64,000 nucleotides of DNA from Nocardioides sp. WS12 (GTDB lineage: Bacteria > Actinomycetota > Actinomycetes > Propionibacteriales > Nocardioidaceae), in assembly GCF_014108865.1 (NCBI RefSeq), contig NZ_CP053928.1, positions 4,898,001 through 4,962,000 of the forward strand, written 5' to 3'. The notes beneath the pieces are model-generated. The model was not told where the DNA came from, searched no databases, and was given only the letters and a program-made list of their open reading frames with translations. Both the position numbers and the translations under genes were made by a program. Of the stretch, positions 51,973-59,167 are shown piece by piece (positions within the stretch are counted from its first letter, which is position 1; each line of letters starts with the position of its first letter).

Positions 51973-52128
51973 TCAGGCGCTCAACGGAGCGACGCCCAGG
52001 ATCCGGTCGATCTCCTCCATGGGCAACCGGTCATCGGAGGCGCTCGCGGCGATGATCAGGTTCGTGGTCAGTTCGACCTCCACCAGGAGGTCGCCGTCCT
52101 CGAGGGTCACGTCGAACTGGTCGCCCAT
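51973..52128 (-). CDS. 51-aa acidic protein of unknown function
   Basis: An ATG at 52128 with a strong GGAGGG site three bases upstream opens a 51-codon frame beginning MGDQFDVTLEDGDLLVEVEL and ending GVAPLSA. It is acidic (Asp/Glu-rich) with a beta-alpha pattern and has no Cys. It is convergent with copA (5 bases between stops). I do not recognise it, but the ribosome site and codon use support translation. Confidence 0.7.
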   Translation of the reverse strand: MGDQFDVTLEDGDLLVEVELTTNLIIAASASDDRLPMEEIDRILGVAPLSA

Positions 52129-52218
52129 GGTCCCTCCTCACGCCTCGTCCAGACGGTCTTCAGGCACCATCTTCCCTCCAACCACCTCCCGTAAACCCTA
52201 AAGTTCAGCAAAAATTCG

Positions 52219-52248
52219 TGAGGCCCCGCCGACGGGCGGGGCCTCACC
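52219..52248 (-). terminator. intrinsic terminator of the cold-shock gene
   Basis: GTGAGGCCCCGCC (52219-52231) pairs perfectly with 52236-52248 over 13 bp with loop GACG. On the minus strand it is followed by GAATTTTTGC, a T run, so it ends leftward transcription. Confidence 0.85.
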
Positions 52249-52285
52249 GAAGACGCGAGGTCTTCTCAGATCAGATCGGTCCCGG

Positions 52286-52489
52286 TCAGAGGGGACGGAC
52301 GTTCTCCGCCTGGGGCCCCTTGGGGCCCTGGGTGACGTCGAACTCGACCTTCTGGTTGTCCTCGAGGGACTTGTAGCCGTTGGACTGGATCGCAGAGAAA
52401 TGAACGAAGACGTCGTCGCCGCCGCCCTCCTGCTCGATGAATCCGAAGCCCTTTTCGGCGCTGAACCACTTGACGGTGCCCTGAGCCAT
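52286..52489 (-). CDS. cspA: cold-shock protein
   Basis: A 67-residue OB-fold RNA chaperone: GTVKWFSAEKGFGFIEQ (RNP1), DDVFVHFSAI (RNP2) and a C-terminal GPQAENVRPL. The ATG at 52489 has AAGGAG eleven bases upstream. The roughly 260 bases between it and the next gene hold no other gene and may be the long leader common for csp genes. Confidence 0.96.
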   Translation of the reverse strand: MAQGTVKWFSAEKGFGFIEQEGGGDDVFVHFSAIQSNGYKSLEDNQKVEFDVTQGPKGPQAENVRPL

Positions 52490-52749
52490 TGTGCTCGTTA
52501 CTCCTTGTGTCGGGGCGAGAGCCGCCACCTCGGCGACCCGCAACTCATGCGATGACACGTCGCTCCGACCCGTGATGGGACACCACAAACCAGATACGCC
52601 GTCGGCCACACTGCTCCGCAGGCGTTCACCTTCGAACTGCATTCGCTGCGAGATCGACCCTATCAATTGCAGGTGACCGCGAAACCTCTCCAATGCCACG
52701 ATCTTGCGCTCGTGCATGAAGGTTCTGCTACGCACACGTGACGTCCCTG

Positions 52750-53817
52750 CTAACAGCCCATTCGTTCAACCAACGTCACGAACGGCGACGTCGCCGCCCG
52801 GACCAGGGCGCCGTACCCGAGGCCGAAACGGATCTCGTCGCCGACCACAGCGGCGTGGTCACCGAGGTCCAGCACCAGGTGGTCGCTGCTCATCCCGAGG
52901 ACCGTGATCCCCTCGGGCGGCATCAGCCCGTCGGGGTCGGTGTCCTGTCGGCCGAGCGCGACGATCGCCTGGCGAACGGTGCCGCTGCCGACCCGATCAG
53001 GGACGCCGCCGAAGGCGGACTGCGCCCGGTTACCCCACGGCTGGAACGGCTTGTCGACGCGTTCGATCACCTCACCGAACAGGGCGAACGCATCGCCGGA
53101 CAGGCCCTCGATCGGCGTGCGATGGAGGGGCTCGACGCCGAGCAGGATCGCCTCGCCCAGCCGCAGGTCGTTGATCCGGCCGATGCTCCCCGACGAGGCC
53201 GCCCAGTCGAGGTTCGCCGAGTTGCCGCCGGAAACGGTGGTGAGCGCGACGTCGTACGACGTCTCGATGGTGGCGACCAGGTCGCTGAGGACGCCCATGT
53301 TCCGGTCGTCGGGTACGACGCCGTTCTGGCAGGCCAGGTTGGCGCCGAGGCCGACGAGCTGCAGGGACGGCGCGGCCAGTACCAGGCGGACGGCGGCGGC
53401 CACGTCGTCGACGGGAATGCCCTCGCGCAGGTCCCCGAGCTCGACCATCAGGACGACGTCGTGACGGAGCCCGGCCGCCTCGGCGGCGCGGTCCAGCTCC
53501 CGGAGTACGACGGCCTCCGTGTTCAAGCTGCACGTCGCCGTGCGTACGACGTCCCCGACCTGACTGAGCATGGGCGAACGGATCAACGTGCGTGACGTCT
53601 GTCCGTCCAGCCCAGCCAGTCGCTCGAGATTGGCGACCCGGGAGTCAGCCAACCCCTCGGCGCCGCCGCGGAGCATCGCTGCTCCCACGGCGGGCGAACC
53701 CAGGACGGCCTTGGTGACACCGGTGACCCGGATCCCCGCGGGACCCAGCCGATCCACCAGGACGCGGGTGTTGCCCTCGAGCTTGTCGAGGTCGATCTCG
53801 AGTCGGGGACTGCTCAC
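52750..53817 (-). CDS. alanine/ornithine racemase family PLP enzyme
   Basis: A 355-residue fold-type III PLP enzyme like ornithine racemase (Orr) and alanine racemase. The PLP lysine is in GVTKAVLGSP (about 37). LVGLGANLACQNG and VSGGNSANL fit Orr-like proteins. C-terminal LGYGALVRA also fits. The GTG overlaps the upstream gene stop by 4 bases. The amino acid is uncertain. Confidence 0.84.
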   Translation of the reverse strand: MSSPRLEIDLDKLEGNTRVLVDRLGPAGIRVTGVTKAVLGSPAVGAAMLRGGAEGLADSRVANLERLAGLDGQTSRTLIRSPMLSQVGDVVRTATCSLNTEAVVLRELDRAAEAAGLRHDVVLMVELGDLREGIPVDDVAAAVRLVLAAPSLQLVGLGANLACQNGVVPDDRNMGVLSDLVATIETSYDVALTTVSGGNSANLDWAASSGSIGRINDLRLGEAILLGVEPLHRTPIEGLSGDAFALFGEVIERVDKPFQPWGNRAQSAFGGVPDRVGSGTVRQAIVALGRQDTDPDGLMPPEGITVLGMSSDHLVLDLGDHAAVVGDEIRFGLGYGALVRAATSPFVTLVERMGC

Positions 53818-54959
53818 ACCGCGGCGGGGCTGGCGACGCGCGCCCGCTCCAGCTCGGGGAACGCCTTGAGCACCATCTCGACCAGGTCGGAACCGGGACG
53901 GGTCAACGGGTCGGTGACCGGCAGCCCGAGGTGCAGGCGGTGCTGGGCGATCGACGTGGTGAGCTCGTCGTCGGTCATTTCCTCGTGGTTGATGGTGACG
54001 CCAATGACGCGGGTGTCGGCGAACGCCTCGATCATCGCGATCTCGCTCTCGACGGTCGGCATCGGCATCATCGGGAAGTCGCCCAGGACACGGCGCTTCG
54101 GCGCGTGCTGCACGATCACACCGGCCGGGCGGCTGCCGCGGAGGATGTGGCCCGAGGTCAGGTAGGCCGGGTGGCTGAGCGCGCCCTGGCCCTCGACCAC
54201 GATCACGTCGGGGTCCTCGCCCTCGAAGGCCGCCACCACCTGGTGCTCGACCTCCCCGGAGCAGAACTGCGGAACGAGGGCGTCCAGCGCGACGCCGTAC
54301 TTGCCACCCTGGATCAGGGTGGTCTGGCCGGTACCGACCATGACGGCCTTGATGCCGGCCGCGTTGAGCGCCTGGACCAGGAGCGTCGAGGTGGTGCGCT
54401 TGCCGATCGCGCCGTCGGTGCCGAGTACGGCGATCCTGGGGCAGGTCACGTCGAAGATGCGCCCGGAGAACAGGTGCAGGTCCCGCTTCGCCTTCGGGCG
54501 ACGGATGTCGGTGATGGTGACCTCGGCAAGGAGTGCCGCCGCGACGAACTCGGCGTCGTCATTGAGGAACTCGTGCAGGCCGTTGATGATGTGCATCCCG
54601 CGAGCAATGCCGTCGAGCAGGACCACGCGCTGGTCGTCGGACAACAGGCCGTCGGCCGGAGCAACGCCGCAGATCAGGTAGTCGGGCACGTGGCCGGCGT
54701 GCGCGATCGCCTCGCGCAGCGACGCCAGCACCGGGATCCCGTTCGGGGTGCCGTCGAGGAACTGACCGGAGTCGGCGCCGGCCCGCAGGCTGTCGATGAC
54801 GCTCAGGATCTCGTACTTCTCCGAGTGCCGGACGAGGCCGTTGGCGGTCTTGCCGTCCTGCTCACCGAACTGCGACTCGCAGTAGACGACGGCGGTCGAA
54901 CCGACCGGGAGGTCGAAGGGCTGCGCGGGGACGAAGGTGTCGCTGATGAACAAGGACAA
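53814..54959 (-). CDS. DUF1611/DgcN family protein
   Basis: A 381-residue protein: a Rossmann-like N-terminal domain (AVVYCESQFGEQDGKTANGLV) and a P-loop-containing C-terminal domain (VLGTDGAIGKRTTSTLLV). Relatives include DgcN, an N-acetyltransferase in D-glutamate catabolism. With the racemase next door, a D- or rare-amino-acid pathway is likely. The TTG start has AGAGGAA upstream. Confidence 0.82.
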   Translation of the reverse strand: MSLFISDTFVPAQPFDLPVGSTAVVYCESQFGEQDGKTANGLVRHSEKYEILSVIDSLRAGADSGQFLDGTPNGIPVLASLREAIAHAGHVPDYLICGVAPADGLLSDDQRVVLLDGIARGMHIINGLHEFLNDDAEFVAAALLAEVTITDIRRPKAKRDLHLFSGRIFDVTCPRIAVLGTDGAIGKRTTSTLLVQALNAAGIKAVMVGTGQTTLIQGGKYGVALDALVPQFCSGEVEHQVVAAFEGEDPDVIVVEGQGALSHPAYLTSGHILRGSRPAGVIVQHAPKRRVLGDFPMMPMPTVESEIAMIEAFADTRVIGVTINHEEMTDDELTTSIAQHRLHLGLPVTDPLTRPGSDLVEMVLKAFPELERARVASPAAV

Positions 54960-55074
54960 GGCCGATTCCTCTGGTAAGGCTCAGAGGAGGCGACGGGCTT
55001 CGTGGCCGGGCGGTGTGCCCAACGGTCAACGAGGCGTCTGCCCTGAGGTGGCCGACAAGCGTGTCGACATCTTC

Positions 55075-55080
55075 ACTGTA
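55075..55080 (-). promoter_or_regulatory. possible -10 for the DUF1611-racemase operon
   Basis: On the minus strand this reads TACAGT. It would give a leader of about 110 bases. No clear -35 is visible. The rest of the 54960-55168 gap holds nothing else I can identify. Confidence 0.35.
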
Positions 55081-55168
55081 ACCGGCCGGACACCATAAGC
55101 CTGCCTCGACGACGACCACTCCCCCGCCCGACCGGAGCCCTTGGCTACAGTTCCCCGGTACGGATTTC

Positions 55169-55241
55169 GGGCCCCTAGCTCAATTGGCAGAGCAGGAGAC
55201 TTTTAATCCCCGTGCCCTGAGCGTGAATCAGGGCCCCCGAC
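55169..55241 (+). tRNA. tRNA-Lys(UUU) with intact 5' half and degenerate 3' half
   Basis: The acceptor strand GGGCCCC (55169-55175), TA, D-arm GCTC...GAGC and the anticodon arm GGAGA-CTTTTAA-TCCCC (anticodon TTT, 55202-55204) are clear; the anticodon stem has one mismatch. After that no T-arm with a TTC loop can be formed. The only hairpin is CCCTGA/TCAGGG (55215-55220 and 55228-55233) and the acceptor 3' strand is not where it should be. It looks like a tRNA gene cut near the anticodon by integration of the element to its right, or a decayed copy. Confidence 0.65.
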
Positions 55242-55274
55242 AGCCTTAAATGTAGCCAGCCGTCGGATTTCGCC

Positions 55275-55451
55275 TCAGGCGTCAGTGACGATCGGGTGAT
55301 CCCGGACCAGGCGCTCGAGGAACCTCACGATCTCAGCGTTCCGGTTGGTACCCATGTCATCGCAGACGCGCTTGGCCTCTCGCCACAGGGCATCGTCGAC
55401 ACGGATTGCGCGCGTTCCGGGAACTGGCGTCTCGCCGCGCGGTCGTGGCAC
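55275..55451 (-). CDS. 58-aa probable ribbon-helix-helix-like protein
   Basis: The frame starts at GTG 55451 and encodes PVPGTRAIRVDDALW (possible strand) then REAKRVCDDMGTNRNAEIV, the strand-helix-helix shape of small RHH DNA-binding proteins. A -10-like TAGCGT (55458-55463 on the minus strand) lies 6 bases upstream, so it is probably leaderless. It may regulate maintenance or excision of the element. Confidence 0.65.
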   Translation of the reverse strand: MPRPRGETPVPGTRAIRVDDALWREAKRVCDDMGTNRNAEIVRFLERLVRDHPIVTDA

Positions 55452-55558
55452 GCAAGGACGCTAGGGGTTTCAGCATGTGCTGATTTGGCGAACCCCTTCT
55501 AAGTGTCGGACTCATCGGGCAGACTCCGCGGCACGGGGAAGTAAAGGAATCGTCCGGC

Positions 55559-55789
55559 ATGGGGTCGGAGATGCGAGGCGACTCGGGGAAACCTTCGCCG
55601 CGATTGGTGGGAATCGCAGTGTGCTTGCTGGATCTCGCGGACAAGGGCATCCGCATCATCTTCGTGACCGTACTGAGCGAAGGGTGGCTGTTCGTGACCA
55701 GGAGTCGCGTACTCCTGATCGACGAAAGCCTCAGTCCTGAGGATCAGGACGCGGCGTCTCGCCATGTTCTAGCGAGTCTTGTCGAGTGA
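55559..55789 (+). CDS. 76-aa hypothetical protein
   Basis: An ATG-started frame with a hydrophobic middle (GIAVCLLDLADKGIRIIFVTV) and an acidic end (LLIDESLSPEDQDAASRHVL). It faintly recalls an ImmA-type protein but has no HEXXH motif. Its end overlaps the repressor gene by 59 bases. A minus-strand frame (55499-55765) competes with it; I prefer the plus frame for its protein-like composition. Confidence 0.4.
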   Translation: MGSEMRGDSGKPSPRLVGIAVCLLDLADKGIRIIFVTVLSEGWLFVTRSRVLLIDESLSPEDQDAASRHVLASLVE

Positions 55790-56369
55790 CGATCTTCGAG
55801 TCGTCGATTACGCCCAACGTCATGGGGGCGGCACCTCGGGGGTCTCGATTCTCGGCATTTCCATCACCTCCCTTGCGGTCGTGGTCGGCGCGCAGGTCGC
55901 GGCCGAGGCGGGTGGCGCCCGTGGCTGACAGGTAGGGAAGCATCGCCAGAACGGCGTCGTGAACCGCGTCGCTCAGTCGATCCGGCTCGAGCAGCCTCGC
56001 GATGCCAGCCAGTGCTTCGACGGCCTGGCTCACCTCGAGCGGGTCGGCGTCGGCGCCCGCCGGCACAACGGGACGACTCAAGTCCGGGATGTTCTCAACC
56101 ACAAGCTCGTGTTCCCAGTCGCCCATCTCAAGGACGCCCTCGTCGACCGCTGCGGCGAACTCCTCGACCGTTCCGCGCGTCCAGCCCAGGGCGTTCTCGA
56201 TCTGGTGCTGAGTCCGCAGCGGGAATGACTCGGCCGCCGCACGCTCGAACTTGCCGACCGTCGCGACCTTGGGGCCGCCGTACTGGGCGAGTTCGTCCTG
56301 GTTCAGCCCCAGGCGCTCTCGGCGAGCCTTCGCGACACGGCCAATCGCCTGTAACCCGTTCTCGTTCAT
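55731..56369 (-). CDS. XRE-family helix-turn-helix repressor
   Basis: A 212-residue protein. The N-terminal XRE helix-turn-helix is in ARRERLGLNQDELAQYGGPK (about 15-34), then a longer helical region (SQAVEALAGIARLLEPDRLS). It is divergent from a Cro-like gene around a set of repeated operators, so it is the likely lysogeny repressor. The ATG at 56369 is chosen; the 17 extra residues upstream would run into the operators. Confidence 0.82.
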   Translation of the reverse strand: MNENGLQAIGRVAKARRERLGLNQDELAQYGGPKVATVGKFERAAAESFPLRTQHQIENALGWTRGTVEEFAAAVDEGVLEMGDWEHELVVENIPDLSRPVVPAGADADPLEVSQAVEALAGIARLLEPDRLSDAVHDAVLAMLPYLSATGATRLGRDLRADHDRKGGDGNAENRDPRGAAPMTLGVIDDSKIVTRQDSLEHGETPRPDPQD

Positions 56370-56395
56370 GGCTAGAGCCTGACCCCACAACCCAT

Positions 56396-56532
56396 GACAA
56401 GTCCAGTCCAGTAACGACAAGTTGCCGATGCCTTGTCGGCGCAGGTCGCTAGTTACGACGGTGTAGTACTGCAGGTCATCGATAACTTGTCGTTATTTAT
56501 CACCTCGGTATCTTGACTTGTCGCTACTTGTC
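56396..56532. promoter_or_regulatory. operator region with six ACTTGTC-type sites
   Basis: ACTTGTC occurs on the plus strand at 56485-56491, 56516-56522 and 56526-56532. It occurs on the minus strand at 56396-56402 and 56416-56422, and a degenerate CTTGTC lies at 56432-56437. The sites at 56413-56423 (AACGACAAGTT) and 56484-56494 (AACTTGTCGTT) are exact reverse complements. They lie between the divergent repressor and Cro-like genes. Confidence 0.75.
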
Positions 56533-56535
56533 GTT

Positions 56536-56541
56536 CAATAT
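56536..56541 (+). promoter_or_regulatory. -10 element for the Cro-like gene
   Basis: CAATAT lies 6 bases before the ATG at 56548, and two operator repeats sit just upstream (about the -35 region). The transcript is probably leaderless. Confidence 0.5.
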
Positions 56542-56547
56542 CGATAC

Positions 56548-56841
56548 ATGCCAGCAACCGAACCCCTCGGACCGATGGTCCGCCTCAAGGAGGTCCGGAC
56601 GAAGCTCACGACCCTCACCCAGGAACAACTGGCTGAGCGGATCCGCGAGCAAGGCGTCCCGATCACCAATGCCGGCCTCTCGAACGTGGAGAACGGCAAC
56701 AAGCCCGCTAGCGACCGACTCCTGACTGCGTGGGCCAACGCCCTCGGACTGGAACCGCTCCTCGTCTGGCAGGGCCCCCTGGTGAAGCCGGTCGAGCCCG
56801 GCATCCCCGGCCACCACCTTCGCCCCACGGGCACGGAATGA
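56548..56841 (+). CDS. Cro/C1-type helix-turn-helix regulator
   Basis: A 97-residue XRE protein: TLTQEQLAERI, GVPITNAGLSNVENGNKPAS and LLTAWANALGLEPLLVW match the helix-turn-helix and the trailing helix. It is the first gene of the rightward operon. Its stop overlaps the next start (ATGA). Confidence 0.85.
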   Translation: MPATEPLGPMVRLKEVRTKLTTLTQEQLAERIREQGVPITNAGLSNVENGNKPASDRLLTAWANALGLEPLLVWQGPLVKPVEPGIPGHHLRPTGTE

Positions 56842-57035
56842 GCGAGCAGCAGATAGCGGCGTCCGTCCGGACGCTCGCGGCCCTCCTGGACGTCAGTGAA
56901 ACGACGATCCGAGAAGCCATCAACAAGCAGGAACTCCCTGCGTTCCGAGTCGGGCGAGCAATTCGCGTGTTCGTCGACGACGCCAAGGACTGGCTTCGCG
57001 GCCAGACGCGAGTTGGATCGGAGGACGACCAGTGA
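56838..57035 (+). CDS. excisionase-family helix-turn-helix protein
   Basis: A 65-residue winged-helix protein of the excisionase/HTH_17 type: ALLDVSETTIREAINKQELP followed by FRVGRAIRVFVDDAKDWL. It may be an excisionase or an early regulator. Confidence 0.82.
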   Translation: MSEQQIAASVRTLAALLDVSETTIREAINKQELPAFRVGRAIRVFVDDAKDWLRGQTRVGSEDDQ

Positions 57036-57616
57036 GTCTCACGCACGTTCTGACGCAGACCCACAGGCACTACGCGGCCAACTGCAATGTCATCGGCACC
57101 GACGATGCGCGCAAGAACAAGCACCCCCTCGTCGCTGACTGCGGAACCGTCTGGATTCCCGGGGCGGCGCGGGACACGAAGTCACTGCCGATGTGCCCCG
57201 AGTGCGAGGTGGCATACGCACGCCGGCTGATGCGGCCGTCCGACCTACGGCCCCACTTTGTCTACCGATGCTTCGACGGCGATGACCGCCTGATCTACGT
57301 CGGATGCAGCGCATCGCCTCGCCAGCGCATGGACCAGCACCGCGGCAGCTCGTGGTGGTTTAACCAGGTCGAGCGCACCCGCTACGTCGTCTTCAACGAC
57401 AAGGACTACGCGCTCGGCAAGGAGCGCGAAGCGATCGCCACAGAGAACCCGCGCTGGAATCTCAAGGGGCGCGACCGCGCGCTCTGGACCGCCGCTGACT
57501 ACGAGGACATCCACTTCGCGATGATCCAGAACGGCGCGTCGGACAAGCGGCTGCAGAAGCACGCGGATGAGGCTCGCCGACGCTACTCCCTCGACCTGCT
57601 GGGGGAAGTGTCATGA
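57032..57616 (+). CDS. GIY-YIG-like nuclease with Cys-rich N-terminus
   Basis: A 194-residue protein. The N-terminal part has CGTVW, MCPECEVAYARRL (a CxxC). Then HFVYRCFDGDDRLIYVGCSA with SPRQRMDQHR resembles the GIY-YIG core (Y...YVG...R...H), and EREAIATENPRWN supplies the acidic residue. The first GIY triplet is changed (VYR), so activity is uncertain. It is coupled to its neighbours by 4-base overlaps. Confidence 0.75.
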   Translation: MSLTHVLTQTHRHYAANCNVIGTDDARKNKHPLVADCGTVWIPGAARDTKSLPMCPECEVAYARRLMRPSDLRPHFVYRCFDGDDRLIYVGCSASPRQRMDQHRGSSWWFNQVERTRYVVFNDKDYALGKEREAIATENPRWNLKGRDRALWTAADYEDIHFAMIQNGASDKRLQKHADEARRRYSLDLLGEVS

Positions 57617-57759
57617 AACTCCTCCTCGCCCTCCTCTTCCTCGCCGTCGTCATCGCCTGCGTCCTGGCGGCCATCAACGCCGCCCCCGACCAGACCCTCC
57701 TCGAGCAGGTCGAGAACGCCGGCCAGTCGATCAGTGGCGTGTTCGGTGGTGCGTGGTGA
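57613..57759 (+). CDS. 48-aa small membrane or secreted protein
   Basis: An ATGA overlap with the nuclease gene opens this frame. A single hydrophobic segment (LLLALLFLAVVIACVLAAI) is followed by a short polar tail. Function unknown. Confidence 0.7.
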   Translation: MKLLLALLFLAVVIACVLAAINAAPDQTLLEQVENAGQSISGVFGGAW

Positions 57760-57932
57760 GTGCGCTCCAGATCCTCGGCACGGCAATGCTCGTCATTCCG
57801 ATGGCGGCGATCCTCTTCGCGGCGGGGCGTGACCTCGGCTTCGGAAACCTGGTGCTGGCCTTCCTCGTTGGCGGCGTCGTCCTCAGCTTCTTCGCTCTGG
57901 CAGTGAAGCTCGCAGCGGGTGACTTCGGATGA
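57756..57932 (+). CDS. 58-aa membrane protein
   Basis: The GTG at 57756 overlaps the previous stop (GTGA). Two membrane helices (ILGTAMLVIPMAAILFAAG and LVLAFLVGGVVLSFFALAV). Function unknown. A frame from 57567 is shadow. Confidence 0.72.
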   Translation: MSALQILGTAMLVIPMAAILFAAGRDLGFGNLVLAFLVGGVVLSFFALAVKLAAGDFG

Positions 57933-58294
57933 CCACCCTCAGCACCCACCCCCTCGACGAACCGGATCTCCTCTCGCTCATAGCCGACAACTGGACCCCG
58001 CTCGGCATCGATCTGGCTGACCAGTTCCGCGAAGCCTGCCGACTGGAAGCCGAAGCGAACGCCGGTCTGGTCCACCCGTGCAAGGTGACCGCCCGACTCA
58101 AGGCCAACGACCCGGACGTGAACACGCGTCGCATCTCGGCGCTGTGGTCCACGGCGTGCGGGCGTGACGGCTACCTCGACAAGACCGACATCCCCGCGCA
58201 GCTCGACGGGTCGGTCTCTCGCGGCAACGGCAACAAGGAGTCCGTCTACCGCCGCTGGCGCACCGCCGCCCAAACCGCAAGGAGCACCTCGTGA
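57929..58294 (+). CDS. 121-aa phage hypothetical protein
   Basis: A soluble, mostly helical protein beginning MTTLSTHPLDEPDLL. RISALWSTACGRDGYL and SVYRRWRTAAQ might form a DNA-binding region, but I do not recognise the family. Both ends are coupled by 4-base overlaps. Confidence 0.75.
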   Translation: MTTLSTHPLDEPDLLSLIADNWTPLGIDLADQFREACRLEAEANAGLVHPCKVTARLKANDPDVNTRRISALWSTACGRDGYLDKTDIPAQLDGSVSRGNGNKESVYRRWRTAAQTARSTS

Positions 58295-58470
58295 AGTTCA
58301 ACAGCCCGTTCCTCTTCGCCATCCCCCACGGGATGCCGACCGCAGACCGCGAGCGAGTGCCCGGCCGGATCGCGAAGAACTTCGGGATCACCGGCCCGAT
58401 CACGTTCGTGCGAGCGGACGACCGGATGCGCCTCTACGCCCTGCACCACAACGGCAAGTCCGCCGCCTAA
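58291..58470 (+). CDS. 59-aa phage hypothetical protein
   Basis: The GTG at 58291 follows AAGGAG and overlaps the previous stop. It begins MKFNSPFLFAIPHGMPTADR. Basic, single-domain, no known motif. Confidence 0.7.
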   Translation: MKFNSPFLFAIPHGMPTADRERVPGRIAKNFGITGPITFVRADDRMRLYALHHNGKSAA

Positions 58471-58542
58471 CCCAAACCAGCGAGGCCGCGCCACCTCGAA
58501 GCAGACGCGACCTCACCAGATATCTAGCAAGGAGCGTAACCG

Positions 58543-58722
58543 ATGGAACCGTCCCGACTGGCCGAGAACATGGCCGCAGCATGGGCCGCACGTGTTCGGG
58601 CGAATGCCGCCGAGCACGCCGCGATCACCGAGGCGCCGGCCCTCTTCAAGCCCGAGCGTCGCGAGCAGGTCGAGGCCGACTTCGTCCGTGCCCGTGCCGA
58701 GGTTGGCCGGTGGCCGGCATGA
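58543..58722 (+). CDS. 59-aa phage hypothetical protein
   Basis: The ATG has AAGGAG eight bases upstream. An Ala/Arg-rich helical protein (MEPSRLAENMAAAWAARVR). Overlaps the next gene by ATGA. Function unknown. Confidence 0.7.
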   Translation: MEPSRLAENMAAAWAARVRANAAEHAAITEAPALFKPERREQVEADFVRARAEVGRWPA

Positions 58723-58952
58723 GCCCCCTCACCCACCTCAATCGCAGCGCCGTCAGTGAGGACGCGAAGACCCTCGCAATCTGGTGCTCGCGATCCAGCG
58801 AGTCGTACAACGTCGGCGCGTGGCAGGCAACACTCCTGTTGCGGCCGGAGTCCTTCCGTGACCTCGTGTCGCTGCATCTCGCGGCGATGGACCTCGCGAC
58901 CGACAACCCGGCCCTTGCGGTCTGGGGCGTCGCTGGGGCGGTGAAGGCATGA
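58719..58952 (+). CDS. 77-aa phage hypothetical protein
   Basis: Starts MSPLTHLNRSAVSEDAKTL. A mixed alpha/beta small protein with LRPESFRDLVSLHLAAMDLA. No family recognised. A longer frame from 58164 is shadow. Confidence 0.7.
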   Translation: MSPLTHLNRSAVSEDAKTLAIWCSRSSESYNVGAWQATLLLRPESFRDLVSLHLAAMDLATDNPALAVWGVAGAVKA

Positions 58953-59078
58953 CCACCACCGCCACCATCTGCGCCTGCGACGAGGCCCACCTCCTCCCCG
59001 TCGGGCGTCATCAGCATCTGGACCGACGGCGCCACCCACGGACTCGCCGACTGCGACCCGGACGAGGTGAGGTCGTGA
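58949..59078 (+). pseudogene. small phage gene with an apparent frameshift
   Basis: The ATG at 58949 (overlap ATGA with the previous gene) gives MTTTATICACDEAHLL. The frame one base later then reads GVISIWTDGATHGLADCDPD to a TGA at 59076-59078, which overlaps the next GTG (GTGA). Both junctions follow the pattern of this operon, yet a single-base shift near 59000 (a CCTCCTCCCC run) is needed to join them. It may be a real frameshift, a programmed slip or a sequencing error. Confidence 0.5.
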
Positions 59079-59167
59079 GCAGGGATCTGCTGATCGCGGT
59101 GCTGCTCCTCGCCCTCGCCACGATCTGCAATGCCGTCGCGATCATCCTCCTGGCGGTGACCCCATGA
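59075..59167 (+). CDS. 30-aa membrane peptide
   Basis: GTG at 59075, one hydrophobic helix (LLIAVLLLALATICNAVAI). Overlaps both neighbours by 4 bases. A longer frame from 58949 exists but its first part looks like the wrong frame. Confidence 0.55.
   Translation: MSRDLLIAVLLLALATICNAVAIILLAVTP

Noticed and set aside
55337..55350. GGTTGGTAC resembling the end of the 64-bp palindrome
   Set aside because: Only about nine bases match and it lies within the small RHH-like gene, so it is taken as chance.
55499..55765. 88-codon minus-strand frame in the prophage
   Set aside because: It competes with the plus-strand frame at 55559-55789, is Arg/His-rich and has no ribosome site.
55245..56369. Integrase gene next to the tRNA
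   Set aside because: No frame here has tyrosine- or serine-recombinase motifs; only small regulators are visible.
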